Assembly (NCBI GenBank): GCA_017462445.1
Contig: JAFTRB010000057.1
Span: 1-29,338, forward strand
Length of the DNA: 29,338 nt
Direction: 5' to 3'
Source of the DNA: Clostridia bacterium
GTDB taxonomy: Bacteria > Bacillota_A > Clostridia > Oscillospirales > CAG-272
Below are positions 28,931 through 29,338 of this stretch, one piece after another. The position numbers and the translations under genes were made by a program. Below the pieces are notes generated by a model. That model ran no database searches. It was not told the DNA's origin and saw nothing but the letters and a program-made list of their open reading frames with translations. Within the stretch, counting starts at the first letter, position 1. Each line of letters opens with the position of its first letter.

Positions 28931-29338
28931 ATGAACACTAATGTTACAAGCAACAAGTTTGTCAACGAGTGGATTGCAGAGATGGCTGCTATGGTTAAGC
29001 CCTCTGAGATTATCCTCATCGATGGCACCCCCGAGCAGACCGAGGCTCTCCGCGCCCAGGCTTGCGCAAGCGGTGAGATGATTAAGCTCAACCAGGATGT
29101 GCTTCCCGGCTGCTACCTCCACAGAACCGCAATCAATGACGTTGCAAGAGTGGAGAACAGAACCTTTATCTGTACCTCCAAGAAGGAGGATGCGGGTAAC
29201 ATCAACAACTGGATGGATCCCCAGGAGTGCTACGCAACCCTATCCAAGCTCTATGCCGGTAGTTACAGCGGCAAGCCTATGTATGTAATTCCTTATTCGA
29301 TGTCCGTTGTCGGCTCCGACTTTGCAAAGGACGGTATC
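28931..29338 (+). CDS. pckG: Phosphoenolpyruvate carboxykinase (GTP), 3' end cut by window edge
   Basis: GTP-type PEPCK interconverts oxaloacetate and PEP, using GTP or GDP. The first 136 codons are visible. They show the N-terminal pattern of the GTP family: FVNEWIAEMAAMVKPSEIIL, DGTPEQTEAL, then PGCYLHRTAINDVARVENRT, FICTSKKEDAGNINNWMDP and GKPMYVIPYSMSVVGSDFAK. The ATP-type enzyme (PckA), common in Firmicutes, is unrelated at this level. AAGGAG lies seven bases before the ATG. The active-site lysine, P-loop and C-terminal half lie beyond the right edge. The strong promoter, leader hairpin and regular codon use suggest high expression. Confidence 0.94.
   Translation, partial: MNTNVTSNKFVNEWIAEMAAMVKPSEIILIDGTPEQTEALRAQACASGEMIKLNQDVLPGCYLHRTAINDVARVENRTFICTSKKEDAGNINNWMDPQECYATLSKLYAGSYSGKPMYVIPYSMSVVGSDFAKDGI

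Overview
The window is a compact, gene-dense stretch of a low-to-mid GC Firmicutes chromosome, most likely from the class Clostridia (an Oscillospirales- or Christensenellales-like gut bacterium). The evidence is the Firmicutes-type large SRP RNA followed by dnaX-ybaB-recR, a sporulation-type Spo0A, an uninterrupted sigma-K, a BMP-type nucleoside ABC transporter, NdoA/MazF, DUF1540 and DUF378 proteins, AAGGAGG-like ribosome binding sites and many TTGNNN-17-TATAAT promoters, several with a TG-extended -10. I see no rRNA, tRNA, CRISPR array, insertion sequence or prophage. The region looks like core chromosome.

Layout. Positions 1-2816 (minus strand) hold the proteostasis cluster tig-clpP-clpX, with clpX cut by the window edge. 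Positions 2849-3853 hold a metallophosphoesterase (minus) and a small Cys-rich DUF1540 gene (plus) wedged in front of thrC. Positions 3850-8531 (minus) are a tight operon lepB-rbgA-rnhB-yraN-thrC. rplS diverges from it on the plus strand with its own promoter, leader and terminator. Positions 9241-13114 hold a HIT protein (minus) and, from a divergent promoter, an FkbM methyltransferase, a U32 peptidase-family protein and uppP (plus). Positions 13126-18837 (minus) are xpt followed by a BMP lipoprotein, a double ABC ATPase and two permeases, which suggests purine salvage coupled to purine nucleoside or base uptake. A UUCG-capped hairpin with a U-tract separates the binding-protein gene from the transporter genes.

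Positions 18982-23130 (minus) contain ung, a three-S1-domain protein, an NdoA/MazF endoribonuclease without a visible antitoxin, a DUF378 membrane protein, sigK and an atypical winged-helix regulator. Positions 23160-27782 (plus) contain an SDR oxidoreductase, the SRP RNA, dnaX, ybaB, recR and an unrecognised two-part protein. Spo0A (minus) converges on that operon. A 367-base control region separates spo0A from a GTP-type PEP carboxykinase gene that runs off the right edge; it carries a sigma-A-like promoter on each strand, a Spo0A-box match and a 15-base TGGTAAA palindrome.

There is no obvious new defence or mobile system. The most interesting leads are the mazF plus S1-domain gene pair with no antitoxin, the purine salvage/transport operon with its internal hairpin, an RbgA GTPase with a broken G4 motif, a Spo0A with an altered acidic pocket and a palindrome-rich promoter region, an atypical regulator next to sigK, and a plus-strand gene nested inside what may be one continuous minus-strand transcript (thrC to the phosphoesterase). 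All functional statements rest on reading motifs by eye; no database search was run.
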